DNA from: Caenorhabditis elegans
Taxonomy: Eukaryota; Nematoda; Chromadorea; Rhabditida; Rhabditidae
Direction of reading: 5' to 3'
NCBI RefSeq assembly: GCF_000002985.6
Contig: NC_003281.10
Span: forward strand, 10,788,001 to 10,852,000
Length of the DNA: 64,000 bases
Under the pieces are notes generated by a model that searched no databases, was not told where the DNA came from, and worked only from the letters and a program-made list of their open reading frames with translations. Positions 31,952 to 44,029 of this stretch are shown one piece after another. Within the stretch, counting starts at the first letter, position 1, and the number at the start of each line of letters is the position of its first letter. Both the position numbers and the translations under genes were made by a program.

Positions 31952-32125
31952 CGACGATCCCGGAGGTTCACGTGAAACAGAGAAGAAGTCGCAGCAGAGT
32001 ACGGATCCAACAATGGGTACGGTAGTGGGATATCCTAGTGTCAGCAGTCGGCAAGTAACTAGACTTTCGGCAAAATCAGAAGCTTCAGAGAGGAGATGGA
32101 GCCTACACAACAATCTCGATAACAT
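31952..32125 (-). other. sca-1: Candidate noncoding first exon of sca-1
   Basis: A strong minus-strand donor GTAAGC follows CGATCGTCG-type sequence at 31952. The upstream segment is less AT-rich and non-repetitive. Splicing to the exon edge at 28844, 34 bp before the sca-1 ATG, would make a 3.1-kb first intron. The exon start is arbitrary. No transcript evidence is available to me. Confidence 0.4.
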
Positions 32126-34094
32126 TAAAATTCAGTGATCTCTGTCAGGATCGCTAGAAATCACACGGAAGTCGAAAACTAAAAACATTTCGAAGGAATT
32201 CGAGATTTTGATCTTTTGATAAACCTACAACATCTCAAGCTTCACTCTGGTTCTGAATGCGCTAATTTTTTTTAATTGGAATAAATGAAAAATCATAAGA
32301 TCAAAGAAAGATCAGAAAAATTTCAATGTTTCCCTACAAAATCAACAGACAAAAAAGTAATGAAAACTGTCATCGGATTTTCGAAACAATCAAGAGACTT
32401 ACTTCGAAATAAAATTGAAATTCAATCTCGGGGCGTGGGAGCAAGAGCAAAAAGGGGGCGCCGGCGACAGGTTGACAAACAGTAATTGATAAATCCAAGA
32501 TATATATCTTGGGCAAGCAAACACTGGGCTCTCTCTCCAACTTTATCTCAAATTCGTTAAAATCGGAGGGCTTTTTTCGGTGCCCCGGATGCCCCGCTTA
32601 ATGACGACAATTCTTTTCACACCTAAACCCAGAGTGCAAATATTTGAGAATTCGAAGAAGGACAGGTCAAAGTGCTAGATGAATATGGAAACAATTAATA
32701 AAACTCAATTAGTATTATCAAAAACCGAAAAGTTATTAATGAAACTATAAAACTCGGCGCGGGGGACGTGTGATCGGAAATGTACTGTTTTGAAGTTAGA
32801 TAACGGCATGTGACACATGTTACCAGCTGGTTGCACGTGTTTAAATAATTTCAAATGGGAAAAATGAGGAAAAAAACTTTAAAAATGAAGAAAAATCAGT
32901 TGGAAAGAAGAAAAGAACTGCAAAAAATCGATGAAAAAGGCAAAACGTGTTGATGGGTTTAAAGGGAGGCTCTTTGACCTAGGCGCCGGGTCTCGCAACG
33001 ATCTTGAAAGTCTTACGGTAAAAATTAAATATAACGTATCTTTTCATGGGTTCAGGCTAATTATTTTGTAAATTAAATATTTTTAAAAATAACTAAAATA
33101 TTTTTAAAAATTTTCAACTGCAAAAAAATACATTAAACAGGTCTAAAATAGAGAACACTACGTTTACACAACTACGGTAGCAGTAGTTTCACGTGTGTCT
33201 TTTTTGTAATCTCCATAAAAAATCAATAAATAATTCATTTTTCATGTGAAAACTCGTGTTTTAGGCAAATATTTCTTGATTTTTCCCAGAAATCACAGTG
33301 AAAAACTAAATATTTCGAGTTAAGCGAAAAAATTTCCAGATTTTTACAGGAATTTTCTCTGTATTCCCCGAAGTTAGTTCTTTTGCTCTTCAGAAGTTAT
33401 TTTTTTCCTCCAATGAAAAGATGATAATAAAAAGAAGGAAGCTGACACACGCAATCAACAAAACTTTGATAGTTGAGAGAGAGAGAACGAGTGAAAACGA
33501 GTAGTTCTTTAGTCTCACAGAAGCACATCGATAAAAAGCGACAGATGCTCTTTTATTTCGATTTGAAAAGTTGGGAAGCAGGAAGAAAATCGAATGTTTA
33601 GACAAATACGCGATGGAGGAAAAAACATCTGAAAAATTGGAGCTCATAAATCACTGGCTTTCAGCCCTTAAATCCCTGGAGTACTCTTATTCCAACACTT
33701 GTTCGCCATTTTGCTTCCGCGACGAAAAAAAAAACTATTATTATTGGTAGTGATGAAGAGAAAAAGGGATAAGGGAGATAAAAATTTGTTGGATCTTTTT
33801 CCTCTCAAAAGATAAGCCAGAGAGCTGCCAACCAATTTATCAAGGTCGAGCACACAGGTCAATCCGGGAGATTTTGTTGAAAGGGATTTCTCTGGGAGAA
33901 ATTATGTGACACATTGCTGATTGCCTAAGTTTTCAGACCATTTTTCAGGCAAATAACAAAAAAAAGAGAACTAGAAGGAAAAAAACGTGTGAAATCATAA
34001 TCTAAACCAAAAAGTGATTAACTTTAAATTTCGAAAAATGGAAATTATTATGTTGATATTTTTTATTTACACGCGAAATTGTGTTTTGGAAATA
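32126..34094. other. Intergenic, probable sca-1 promoter region; no gene seen
   Basis: Unique AT-rich sequence with scattered conserved-looking patches. The E-box cluster at 32807-32839 is the clearest signal. Short open frames here have no splice support. Confidence 0.5.
32807..32839. promoter_or_regulatory. Cluster of four E-box hexamers
   Basis: CATGTG (32807), CACATG (32814), CAGCTG (32824) and CACGTG (32834) within 33 bp. The last two spacings are both 10 bp, one helical turn. Such motifs bind bHLH factors. Position about 0.7 kb upstream of the candidate sca-1 first exon suggests a muscle or Max-like enhancer (inference). Confidence 0.45.
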
Positions 34095-34370
34095 TGGTAC
34101 CTGGTCTCGACGCGACAATTGTTTAGTATCCCAAAAAGGATGTGCGCCTCTAAAAAGTACTGTAATCTCGAACTTTTGTTGTTGTGGAATTTTAATAGAT
34201 TTGAAAATGGGTGTTTTTTTAACATACCAATAAATCATATATAAAATTAATGAACAAAAAGTCAATAAAAATTCAGCAGTGTCGGAAGATTGAAATTACA
34301 GTACTCTTTAAAGGCGCACACCCTTTTACATTTACCAAACAATTGCCGCATCGAGACCGGGTACCGTATT
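34095..34370. repeat. Palindromic repeat family B, copy 3
   Basis: Ends GGTACCTGGTCTCGACGCGA and GCATCGAGACCGGGTACCGT are inverted. Internal GTGCGCCTCTAAAAAGTACT pairs with AGTACTCTTTAAAGGCGCAC. Confidence 0.85.
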
Positions 34371-35235
34371 TTTAAAGCAAAAATCGCACAATTGGGTAAC
34401 ATTTTATTGAACTTTGTTTTTTTTTTGGATTTCAAAACTAGTTGCCAATTAAAAAAAACCGCAACAGTGCATGTTTCATAATTTTTTTTTAAGAAAAAAA
34501 ATCTTAAGTTTTTTCGAAAATTTGAAATTTTTTTTCAAAAAGTGCGCTCCACTGTGCCAAAGGAAATAAGAAGTAAATCAATTGTACTATTGAAAATGCA
34601 ATATAGAGACTGTGGGCGGAGGTAGGGGGTGATAAGGGGCGAAAAAGTGTGATTTTTCGATAAAATTTTGACAAGTTGCGTCACAAACCATTGATCACAA
34701 TGACTGTACGTAATTCGCTTACGTAAATAGGCTAAATTTTTTTTAATAGAAAAGTGTGAAATTCTTATCATAGAGATAAAATAGATTCGGAAATGACAGA
34801 TTGATCATGTGACCGGAACATAGTTCTTGTTTCAATTATAATTGTATTTTTTGTAAACTTCTCCAGAACATTTTCGGAGCAAAAAAAATGATAAGAAATC
34901 TCAATTTCTGATAACTGCAGTGACCCAGAAATTGTACGTCTTTCGAGTACAAATACAAATCATCCTCCGCCCGAAAGAAGTTGATAAAAATTTGATAAAA
35001 ATGAGCTGGAAAATGACGAAATTTCTAGAATTCTATTGATATAATAAGTATTAAAAATGGAAAAAAGTGACGATTGACTTGAATAGAAAGTTATGCATAT
35101 TTTGCTTTTTTTTTCAGCTGCACAAAAAAATGTGCTTTAAGTTTTTTTTTTCACAGCTGGAATTGGGTCTAGGAAAATTTAAAAAAAAACGAAATTTACA
35201 TAAATCAAGTTGCAATCACGCCCCAATGACAAAAA
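34371..35235. other. Intergenic; no gene seen
   Basis: AT-rich unique sequence with scattered poly-T. Nothing recognised. Confidence 0.5.
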
Positions 35236-35357
35236 TTGGGTCTCGTTAGGTATTGGCGGCAAAGCCGAAGCTTGAAAACCTGATTAATTCGGGGAAAATA
35301 TTCCGAAAAGTTTGAATTTGCGGGTTTGCCCTCCAAATACCTAATGAGACCCAAATT
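35236..35357. mobile_element. ~120-bp MITE
   Basis: Inverted ends TTGGGTCTCGTTAGGTATT and AATACCTAATGAGACCCAA enclose a short unique core. A target duplication could not be decided. Confidence 0.6.
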
Positions 35358-35568
35358 ATGAAATCGGCATTTCGCATTGGAGCGCGATTGTGATTTAATT
35401 TCAACAAGCGTATTATACATATTTTCTTATTTTATGTTTTGCTGATTTTTCATTAAAACCCTTGATTTCCCTGAAAAGCTAAGAATTTACCAAAATTTTT
35501 GTTTAACAGTTTAATAGAGGGGTTACGGTATTACCCAGAAGTGAAATTGGACAATTTTCGCGCCGAAA

Positions 35569-36013
35569 ATACGGTGCCCGGTCTCGGCACGACATTTGTT
35601 CAGCAAATGGGTGCGCGCCTTTGAAGAGTACTGTAATTTCAAAATTTCGTTTCTGCCGAATTTTATTCGATTTTTCATAGTTTCACTCCCGATTTGTTAA
35701 ATTGATGTGTTTTTTTTTCGGTTTTTTCATACCTAAAAATGCTTTTGAACGAAAAATTATGAAATCATTGAAATGCAATCGATTGTTCATGGTTTTCCGA
35801 TAAAAATGTATTTATATTTTTTTTAAATTAAACTCAGAAATAAAACCAAAAAACGCAATCAATTATAATAGCCAGTTAAAGTAAGAGTATACTAGTATTT
35901 TAAAAATTATTAAAAATCCGCAACGACGAAAGTTTGAAATTACAGTACCCTTTAAAGGCACACACCTTTTCGCATTTAACAAAAACTTGTCGTTTCGAGA
36001 CCGGGTATCGTAT
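35569..36013. repeat. Palindromic repeat family B, copy 4
   Basis: Ends ATACGGTGCCCGGTCTCGGC and TTTCGAGACCGGGTATCGTA. Internal GCGCGCCTTTGAAGAGTACT pairs with AGTACCCTTTAAAGGCACAC. Confidence 0.85.
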
Positions 36014-36709
36014 TAAAAAAATCACAGATTTTTGCGTCTGCTTAATATGTTTTCTTTCTAGAAAATTTGATTTATAAAGTTGCAAAAAATGTTTGAATAA
36101 TTGCCGCTGTGCCGAGCAATTATTCATAAATTTATACAAATGTTTTCGTCTATCAACACTATTCCGATAGTTTCTAGATCTGCAGAGCGGGGCTATGTAA
36201 TTCAATATAAGACGTGATCAAACTCGTCGTGTTCCTCTAAATCGTTTTGCAACTCGATCCATCGGATTCCTATCGGGAGGACCCTCGATTCTCCATCAAC
36301 TTTTCTTTCATGCGTCACTTTACAAATGTGTGCGTGTGTCTCTTTTCTGAAGACATATGGCTTCTCTTCTCGCCAATCACTCGCCTGATTTTTTGTGCTC
36401 GAAACCGCGGGAGATGCCAGGAGCAAAGCAAAAAATTGTAAACGAGTGGAACGCGATGGATTTCGGAGATGCGGGGATTTCGTTAGAGAAATAAGCAAGT
36501 ACAAAACAAGTGGGAAATGTTAATGCCAGATGTTTTGGGAGAACTTATCCATTACTTGATCATTGTGAATATTTATATTGCTCTCTCGCTGGGAAGAAGT
36601 TGAACAAGGAAGTTGAAATCACAGATTTAATCATAAAAATTCAATTAAAATCGATATTAGGGACCCAAAAATTATACGTAGAGTCTTCGGACTTCTGAAT
36701 GAAATCTAT
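36014..36709. other. Intergenic; no gene seen
   Basis: Contains a less AT-rich patch (about 36200-36500) without splice-supported coding potential. Confidence 0.5.
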
Positions 36710-37075
36710 ATCAAAGGGCAAATCGGCAACTTGCCAATTTACAGATTTGCCCAAAATTTTCATTCCCGACAGTTTGCCGATTTTCCAATTTGCCGGAAGT
36801 TTTTAGAGAGATTTTTTATAAGACGGAAACGCTTAAAACGATGCTTTTTTGAAATTTTTCCCGTTTTTTCTAGATATTTTCATAGAATTTGCTTACTTTT
36901 TGAAAACTATTCGGTAATTGCCGTTTTTCGAGCAAATTCAGCAAGTTGGCAATTTGCCGGCTAGCCAATTTGCCGGAAGTTTTCAATTCCGCCAATTTGC
37001 CGATTTGCCGGAAATTTCAATTCCGGCAATCTGCCGATTTGCAGGAAGACTCGTTTGCCGTCCACCCTTGAATGA
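36710..37075. repeat. GGCAAA satellite
   Basis: Clusters of GCAATTTGCCGATTTGCC-type units at about 36717-36800 and 36930-37065, separated by an AT-rich insert. Confidence 0.75.
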
Positions 37076-37504
37076 ATAATGAATAACTTGGAAGATATTA
37101 ATATGACACATGGCCTAGAAATAACCTGGTGGCCTAGCGTCAATTTTGATTTTTTAGAAGATTTTTTAGAAGTTTTACTATTCAGGAGAATAAAAATCTA
37201 TAAAAATCCCAATAAAATCGTAATTAATTGCGCATATGTTTTGTATCATTCAACAGCTGAGGAAATAATACGATGAAATGTGTTATTGTGCTCTCATAAA
37301 ATGCTTGTGTTATTTGTCTTTTTTCCAGATATCACACACACATTGAATCGATTCTTTCGATATCTGAACAACAAGCGGTGTGTTATTAGAACATGAGAAG
37401 ACACTAATGTTGTCTGAAACTCAAAGAGTCAAAGACGAAGAAAGGGGATTCTTAGGAACTCGGGGGAAATAAAAAATATAAGGAAATATTTGGAAATTAG
37501 TGCC

Positions 37505-38190
37505 TAAGTTCAATTCTACCAACTTTTTCTTTGCAAATATACTAATTAAAACATTTCCTACAGTATAAAAACATTAGAAAAGTTTTCGGAATTGATAAAA
37601 TTTTTAACATTTTTTGAAAAAAATTTTTGGAATTTTTTTCGCACGGGTACACGGAATTTCAACTTTTCAGAAAAACTTTTTTCTCAGGAAATAGTTCAAT
37701 TCTATAGTTCAAACACCCGTGCGAAAAAATTCCAAAAATTTTTTTGGAACGGAAACATGTTTTTGTAACGTCTATTTAGTAGAGCTGGTCGAATATACTA
37801 GATCTATAACAAAAAAAAGTTGGTAGAATTGAAAAACGCTTATTTCTCGAGATATAGTTCGATTCTACCCAATTTTTCTTTGCAAATCTACTAATTAAAA
37901 CATTTCCTACAATATAAAAACATTAGAAAGGTTTTCTGAATTGATAAAATTTTTAAACATTTTTTCAGTACGAGTGTTAGCACATGAAATGCCAAAGTTT
38001 CAGAAAAACGCTTATATCTCGGGCAATATTGCGAATTGAGGTAAACCATTTCACCAATGTACGTTTTAAAACATTTGCTACAATATAAGAATACTATAAA
38101 AAGATTCTGAAGCTAAAAAAATTTTGGAAGTTTTTTCAGTACGAGTTAAAAAAGTTTTCTGAATTGATACAATTATTTAACATTTATAAA
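37505..38190. repeat. Degenerate ~350-bp tandem repeat with internal inverted block
   Basis: CTTTGCAAATATACTAATTA followed by AAAACATTTCCTACAGTATA recurs near 37890 with few changes, and a weaker third copy near 38070. Within the first unit, AATTTTTTTCGCACGGGT (about 37630) is inverted as ACCCGTGCGAAAAAATT (about 37711). Confidence 0.7.
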
Positions 38191-40829
38191 AATAAATTAA
38201 TATTCACTTTGCTCGTTTTTTTGAAAATCTACGGTTATTTTTGAAGAGAAAACTAAAACAGTGAAAACATCGAATAAGATAAATAAGTTTAAAAAAACGC
38301 TAAATGCTTTTTGAAAATTAAAAATTAAAATATTTGAAAACCGAACAAATATTTTTTTTTTTAAGTTTTAAAAAATCAAATGGATAAAAATTCAATTATT
38401 TACCCTATCAAAATAATTTAAAACATACATTTTTTGCCTTCTTCTTCACGATTACAAAAAAATCAGTTCACAATTTCTCAATAGTATCTTTAAAATCCTC
38501 TAAAAATGTAATAAATGGTTCATACTGGTAAACAATTTTTTTCTTGAACCATAACAATTCGTTGTACAATGCTCTGGTATTAGATGTGTTGATTCATATA
38601 AACTGAGAGGAGAGGAGCATGTTCAGTGAAACCTGACCCGTTTCTTTGTTTTTCCGGTCAATTCGTGGGTATCACCATCATCCTTCTTTCCTTTTTCTAT
38701 TGAAACAACTTTGCCCTTTTGAGAAAAAGTCAACGTTTTGGAAAATTAATACAAAATGTATGCAAATTTGAAAAAAACCACAGTGTTGAAAATTGCTGAA
38801 ATTTTGGTTTTTAATGAATTTATATTACTGACTGAGATTATCCAAAAGAGCATATTTTAAACAGAGCATTAAAAAAATTTTAGCTGCATATTAGCGCTTT
38901 TAACTGGAAAAATTTGATCTGAAACTGGGTTAGTGTGTCTTTTTAAAAACTATGTAGTTTTAAGGTCTGTAATTGTTTTCTCAAAAAAAATTGCTTTCAA
39001 CAAACTTTTGCCTTTTTTATATTATTTACAAAAACAATTAGCATACTGAAAGTGGTTTTTTGATAACTTTATTTTCTTGAGAAAATCAGAAAATACTCAG
39101 ATTTCTGTTCAAAATATTTAAATTGATAAAACTTTTGGGTTTTTTGGACATACTGTCACAGCTCATTTCCTGGTTTATTTTGAAAATGTTAACAAATTTT
39201 CAACTGAAAAATTATAGAGTCAACATTTTTTGATAAGACCAAAGACAACCGAGATGTTGAGAAATGAATGCAATTCCAGTGGGAAAAAATTTTTCAAATC
39301 CGCTTAAAAAATTTCTGAATTAAAAAAAAATTAAATTTACATGTAAAAAGTGGTAACTGTTCATTTGTTCCTAACATAAGTTGATCAATAAAATTATTGT
39401 TCTACGAAGCTCAAAATAATTCAAGCTAAATACGTTTTTGAGCCACAACCCACAACATTGGAAAATCTGGTGTTCCAAATACCAAAACTTCGACTAAAAA
39501 TTTTTGAAAAATCCAAAATTATTCAGAGTTTTTTTTTAATGATATTCAGTCATGTTGGACTATTTTAAGCGTATTTACAGTAAATCCCCATTGCCTTTAC
39601 TCCATCTTTAAAGTTTGAATTGTGCTCAATCTTTCAAAATTACTCTGTCTATCTAAAAAAAGAACACTCGAACACTGATTATTTTTAGCCCATTTTCCCT
39701 CATTTGTCTATAAATCCAGCTCCCGTACGATCACAACCTGTCTTTTGTAAAAACAGAACCAGTAAAACGACAAGAAGTGTTGTTTCATCAATGAGTGAGC
39801 TCTCTCTAATAATTGCTCAAGTGTGCCGCAATCAAACATGCTCTGTGTTAGAGAGAGATGCCTACTCTTCACGGAAATAGACGACACTCACAAAAGCGGC
39901 AAATCGCCAATTGTTACAGTGTGCTTATTGTAGACATTTGTCTCTTTTTTTTTTGAATTATTTTTTACATTGTTAGTTTTTCGTTAATCTTTGAGCAGTC
40001 TCTGAATAGTTCAGTAGATCGCTTTGAGGTCATAAAAAAGAGAACAAATACTTGTAGAGGTACCCACTACCGCCCTTTAATCATATTATCAGTTGCTGAT
40101 AAACTCATCTGCAATGAGAACCTCTACAGTTTTTGGTGATTATTAGTTTTACCCTGTCTAGATTAGGATTGTGTAAGTTTATAAATCCAATTTTTAGGTT
40201 CAAAGGTGTATTTTACTGATTTAAAAATATTATTCATTCTCGTTGAAAAGTTTGATAAAAAACTGACTAGACGTCGAACTTTTCCACTGAAAATATCCGA
40301 GAGAAAATTAAAACCAAAAAAAAAATCTAGAATTTCCTTAACGCTATTTATATTCAAAATTAAAATTTCCGCAAAATTAAAAACAAACAAAAATATTTTA
40401 GTAATAATATGTCAGTTTAAGTTCACCTAGCCGTATCATCACTAAACCAATCTCCTCTTGAAACAATTCTAACACACTTCAAATCACATATATTAATGCC
40501 AGGTGTATTTATATAAATTGATCTATACTATTATATACTCTATCCCATCTAAGGACCATCATCATCGCTCAAAAAGTGCTATTGACACCATTTGCTAGGA
40601 GACAGTGTCTCCCCCCCCCCCCCTGTTTTAGTGTCAACAATTCTATGTTTGCCACCCCCTACCAGCCGCCTGTCATATTTTACCTGAATAAGGAAGCCTA
40701 ACAATAACCCTCTTATATATCCGTTTCTTCTTCTTGACACTCTTTTGTTTTATGTTAAATCACAAGAAACTTTTTTTTTCAAAAAAGCTTTGCGTACTTT
40801 CTTTGGCAGCGCGTATCTTGGTTCAGCCT
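38191..40829. other. Intergenic 2.6 kb; no gene seen
   Basis: AT-rich with no supported coding frame. The unique segment 39700-40110 looks less repetitive and could be regulatory. A C13 tract is at 40611-40623. Confidence 0.5.
40611..40623. repeat. C13 homopolymer
   Basis: Thirteen consecutive C on plus. Confidence 0.95.
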
Positions 40830-41500
40830 AGTCATATTAAAAAATGTTCAACTACAACATTGTGCAGAAATACTTCATAAAGATTTTGCTATTTGAACAT
40901 TTTTGAAAACATTAAGGACAACCAAGATATAATATATATATGTCAAAAAGTTTGAAATAGGTATTCCTATTCGATGCACCATGTTCAAAATTTGCACTTT
41001 TTTCAATTTGGCAATTTTATTTGTAATAAAAATGTTTAACTTCAAATATGTGAAGAAAAAGCTTAAAAAAAATTAAACTCACAAGTTTAAATGGGTTATT
41101 CCCGGTCGATGCACCATGTCCAAAGCTTACACTGCATCCCTTTTTGAGCGTAAAACTTTGTTCATTTTAATCATATCAAAAAGTGTTAAACTACAAATAT
41201 GTGCAAAAATAAATTACCAACATTTTGTTAGTTGAAAATTTTTGAAAAAATTAAGGAAACCTGAGATATAGGCTCGCGCGTTCCATGTCGATGCACCATG
41301 TCCAAACCTTGCACTACTACTCTTTCTGAGCGCATAACTTTTTTCATTTTAGTCATATCAAAAAGTTTTTAACAACAAAACTGTGCAAAAACGTTTAACA
41401 AACATTTTGCCAGTTGAACACTTTTTGCAAAAATCGAGGACAGCCGAGATATTGGTGCTCAAATAGAATGAAGTATTCCCGGTTGATGCACAATGTCTCT
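40830..41500. repeat. Four degenerate tandem copies, ~180 bp period
   Basis: Each unit has a TCGATGCACCATGTCCAAA block, a CATATCAAAAAGT block, ACTACAAATATGTGCA and a GAGATAT block. The TCGATGCACCATG anchors fall near 40974, 41108, 41291 and 41484 (diverged). Units differ at many sites, so the array is old. Confidence 0.75.
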
Positions 41501-41648
41501 GTGCCCAAATGTATGACTATGGAGTAGTTTTCCAAAAGTTATTAAAAGGGCCCCTTGTCTTCCTGTTCTCTAAAAGTCATGTTAATTTTCAATTCCGCAA
41601 CATTTCCCTTTCACCGCCAGAAATACAACCCAATAAACCTCAATCCAA

Positions 41649-41664
41649 GGGGGGGGGGGGGGGG
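41649..41664. repeat. G16 homopolymer
   Basis: Sixteen consecutive G. It faces a C15 tract 42 bp downstream. Confidence 0.95.
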
Positions 41665-41706
41665 TGAATACCGGACAAAGAGGGAGGTTTAATGCTTTTT
41701 ACCGCT

Positions 41707-41721
41707 CCCCCCCCCCCCCCC
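41707..41721. repeat. C15 homopolymer
   Basis: Fifteen consecutive C, complementary to the G16 tract just upstream. The pair could form a hairpin. Confidence 0.95.
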
Positions 41722-41984
41722 TCCCCGGGTTAACAATAATACTAGTCAATTGTAATCGGTTTTAGGTAAGTACACGGATCCTAAGTTAATTCTGTGAATG
41801 GGTATACGAGAGATTAATTCTCTTTGTTCTACCTTCCAACCTTTCGAGGGCACCGAAGATTGAATCAGTTTTTTTTCGAAAATAAAACACCTCTCCTTCT
41901 ATAACATTGTCAATTTGTTCTTACAGTTTTTTTTCTAATATTTCTGCTATATTTTTTTTGAAAATTTCAAATTTTCGTGCAACA

Positions 41985-42510
41985 GCTTACTGTAGGTTTT
42001 TGATTCGGTTATGATAGGGCTACTGTAGGCTACTATAATTTTATCAATGTTCTACCGGTTCAAGTTGGCATTTGTCACCCGGTGGTTACTGTACATTTAT
42101 AGTTTTTGGTAGGCCTACTTTTGGTTACGGTAGGCTACGATAAGACTACTGTAGATTATGGTAGGTATATTGTGGACAACGGTAGAATGATTAGGACAAC
42201 GGTGGAATGAATGATTAATGAACAATTTGTCAAGGTTACGCTAAGATGACTTTAGAGGTTATTTAGAACTATGTTAATTTCGTTTACAGTAGAGTTATGG
42301 TAGAGTTATGGTAGGCTACAATAGTACTATGGTAACTTACTGCATGACTACTGTAGGTTACAATCTTACCGCCTACGAGTACGCCTGAATTTTTCTAGGT
42401 TGCGGTAGAATTGTGGGACTACCGTAGTTCATTGCAGGCCTACTGTAGGTTGCGGTAGAATTGTGGGACTACCGTAGCTCATTGCAGGTTACTGTAGGCT
42501 ACGGTAGGAT
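41985..42510. repeat. Degenerate TACTGTAGGTTACGGTAGG satellite
   Basis: Dozens of variants of ACTGTAGG/GGTAGGCTAC in both orientations. It includes a recent 48-bp direct duplication (42398-42440 repeated at 42446-42488) with one or two differences. Confidence 0.75.
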
Positions 42511-43174
42511 CAATTTACGGAATAATGTGCTCACATTAAGTCGCGAATTAACTTTGGATTTTCCAGATTTGTAGGATTACTGCGGCGTAATGCTACTGTT
42601 TTCTTCCTAACAAAACACCTGTTTCCCAAAAAACTCCCACAGCTGCATTTTTGTCAAGAAATCTCAAAAATCCCTCCTTCTGTCTGACCCCCGACACAAA
42701 CTTTTTGGTTTTCTTTGAGAAATGGTACCAATTGACAGCTGTACAACCACTCATTTATGTACGTAAACTGTGACCACTGACCACTGCTCACTCGTCATCA
42801 TTATTTCTTTCCTTTTTCGGTGGTAAAAGAAGGGTTTTATGAATTATTTAGGATTTGTTTTCTTTGTAATGGTACCGTCTCTTTATATGTAGAGTTGTCT
42901 GATTTTTGGGTGTTTAGATTACTGTAGATTCTCTGTAACAAACTTTTCTATACGATCAGTTTAGTAGATATTCCTTAGACATGTAGGTAGGTAGGCTTGT
43001 GAGTAGGCCAGTAGGTAGTAAAATTTCAGAAGCGGCCTATGTTTTAAACTTGTTTTCGGACATTATGTGGGTTCAGGTTTATGAAAATTCTCGAGAAGAT
43101 ACTTTTTTTTTCAAAATTTGGAAACTTATCAAAATTATCTCTGAAACTTTTGAAAAATCTGAAAATTTTTTTGG

Positions 43175-43345
43175 CACATTGCCGGTTTGTCGATGTGCCG
43201 AAATTTCGATTCCGACAACTTGCCGATGTGCCGGAAACTTCAATTCCGGCAATTTGCCGATTTGCCGGAAAATTCAGTTCTGGCAACTTGCCGATTTGCC
43301 GGAAATTTCAATTCTGACAATTTGCCGATTTACCGGAAAAAATCG
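43175..43345. repeat. GGCAAA satellite, best-preserved array
   Basis: About five head-to-tail ~33-bp units of form CAATTTGCCGATTTGCCGGA plus AATTTCAATTCCGG. This array best shows the ancestral unit of the family. Confidence 0.85.
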
Positions 43346-43911
43346 TTTACTTCACCATAAAAACATGTTCTGAAAGCGACCCACGCCTACTTCGCACCTA
43401 CACTTACTATACAGGAACGTTTAAGAGTACAATAATGTGAGAAATTCCTTCATTCCTGATTCTTCTTCAAAATGCGTAGGCAGGCAGATAGACAATAAGT
43501 AGGCGCCTAGGCAAACAACTATTAATCATCTTCAACCAATCAGAATTTATTTTTTATTGCTGATAAAATTTTTGTTTACCGGAAATATTTTTCTGAGGAA
43601 TCAATCTCCAAAAATTTTTAAAAATATGTACTTCAAAGTTCTGTCCCAATTTTTTGGAATATAATCTGATAATGTACTAGATCTTGACTATTTATGAGTG
43701 AAGGATAACATTAGTATTATTACGTAACTGAAATAGATTCTTATCTGAAATACCCACCAGGCCTCCTTTTTCCTATACTTTATTGGGTCCGTTTTCTGAT
43801 TTTCTAATTATTTTAATCTGGCTTTTTTTCGAGATGTTTGGAATTTTATTTGCACAAAAATTATTTTTTTAAAGAAATTTTCCTCATTTAGCTTGAACAT
43901 TTAAATTTATC

Positions 43912-44023
43912 AATTTGATTTCCAATAGTTTCGTCAGTTACCAATTTTAGAAATAAAGATATCACAAAAATTCTGTCAGCTATCAAAAAATTGGTAACTG
44001 ACAAACTATTGGAAATCAAATTT
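43912..44023. repeat. Hairpin with ~37-bp arms
   Basis: AATTTGATTTCCAATAGTTT plus CGTCAGTTACCAATTTT (43912-43948) is inverted at 43987-44023 with about one mismatch. The loop is about 38 nt. No target duplication is evident. Confidence 0.75.
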
Positions 44024-44029
44024 TTCACA

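Noticed and set aside
31658..32125. 155-codon minus frame upstream of sca-1
   Set aside because: Its interest is the donor at 31951, which fits a noncoding exon; the peptide itself has no recognisable domain.
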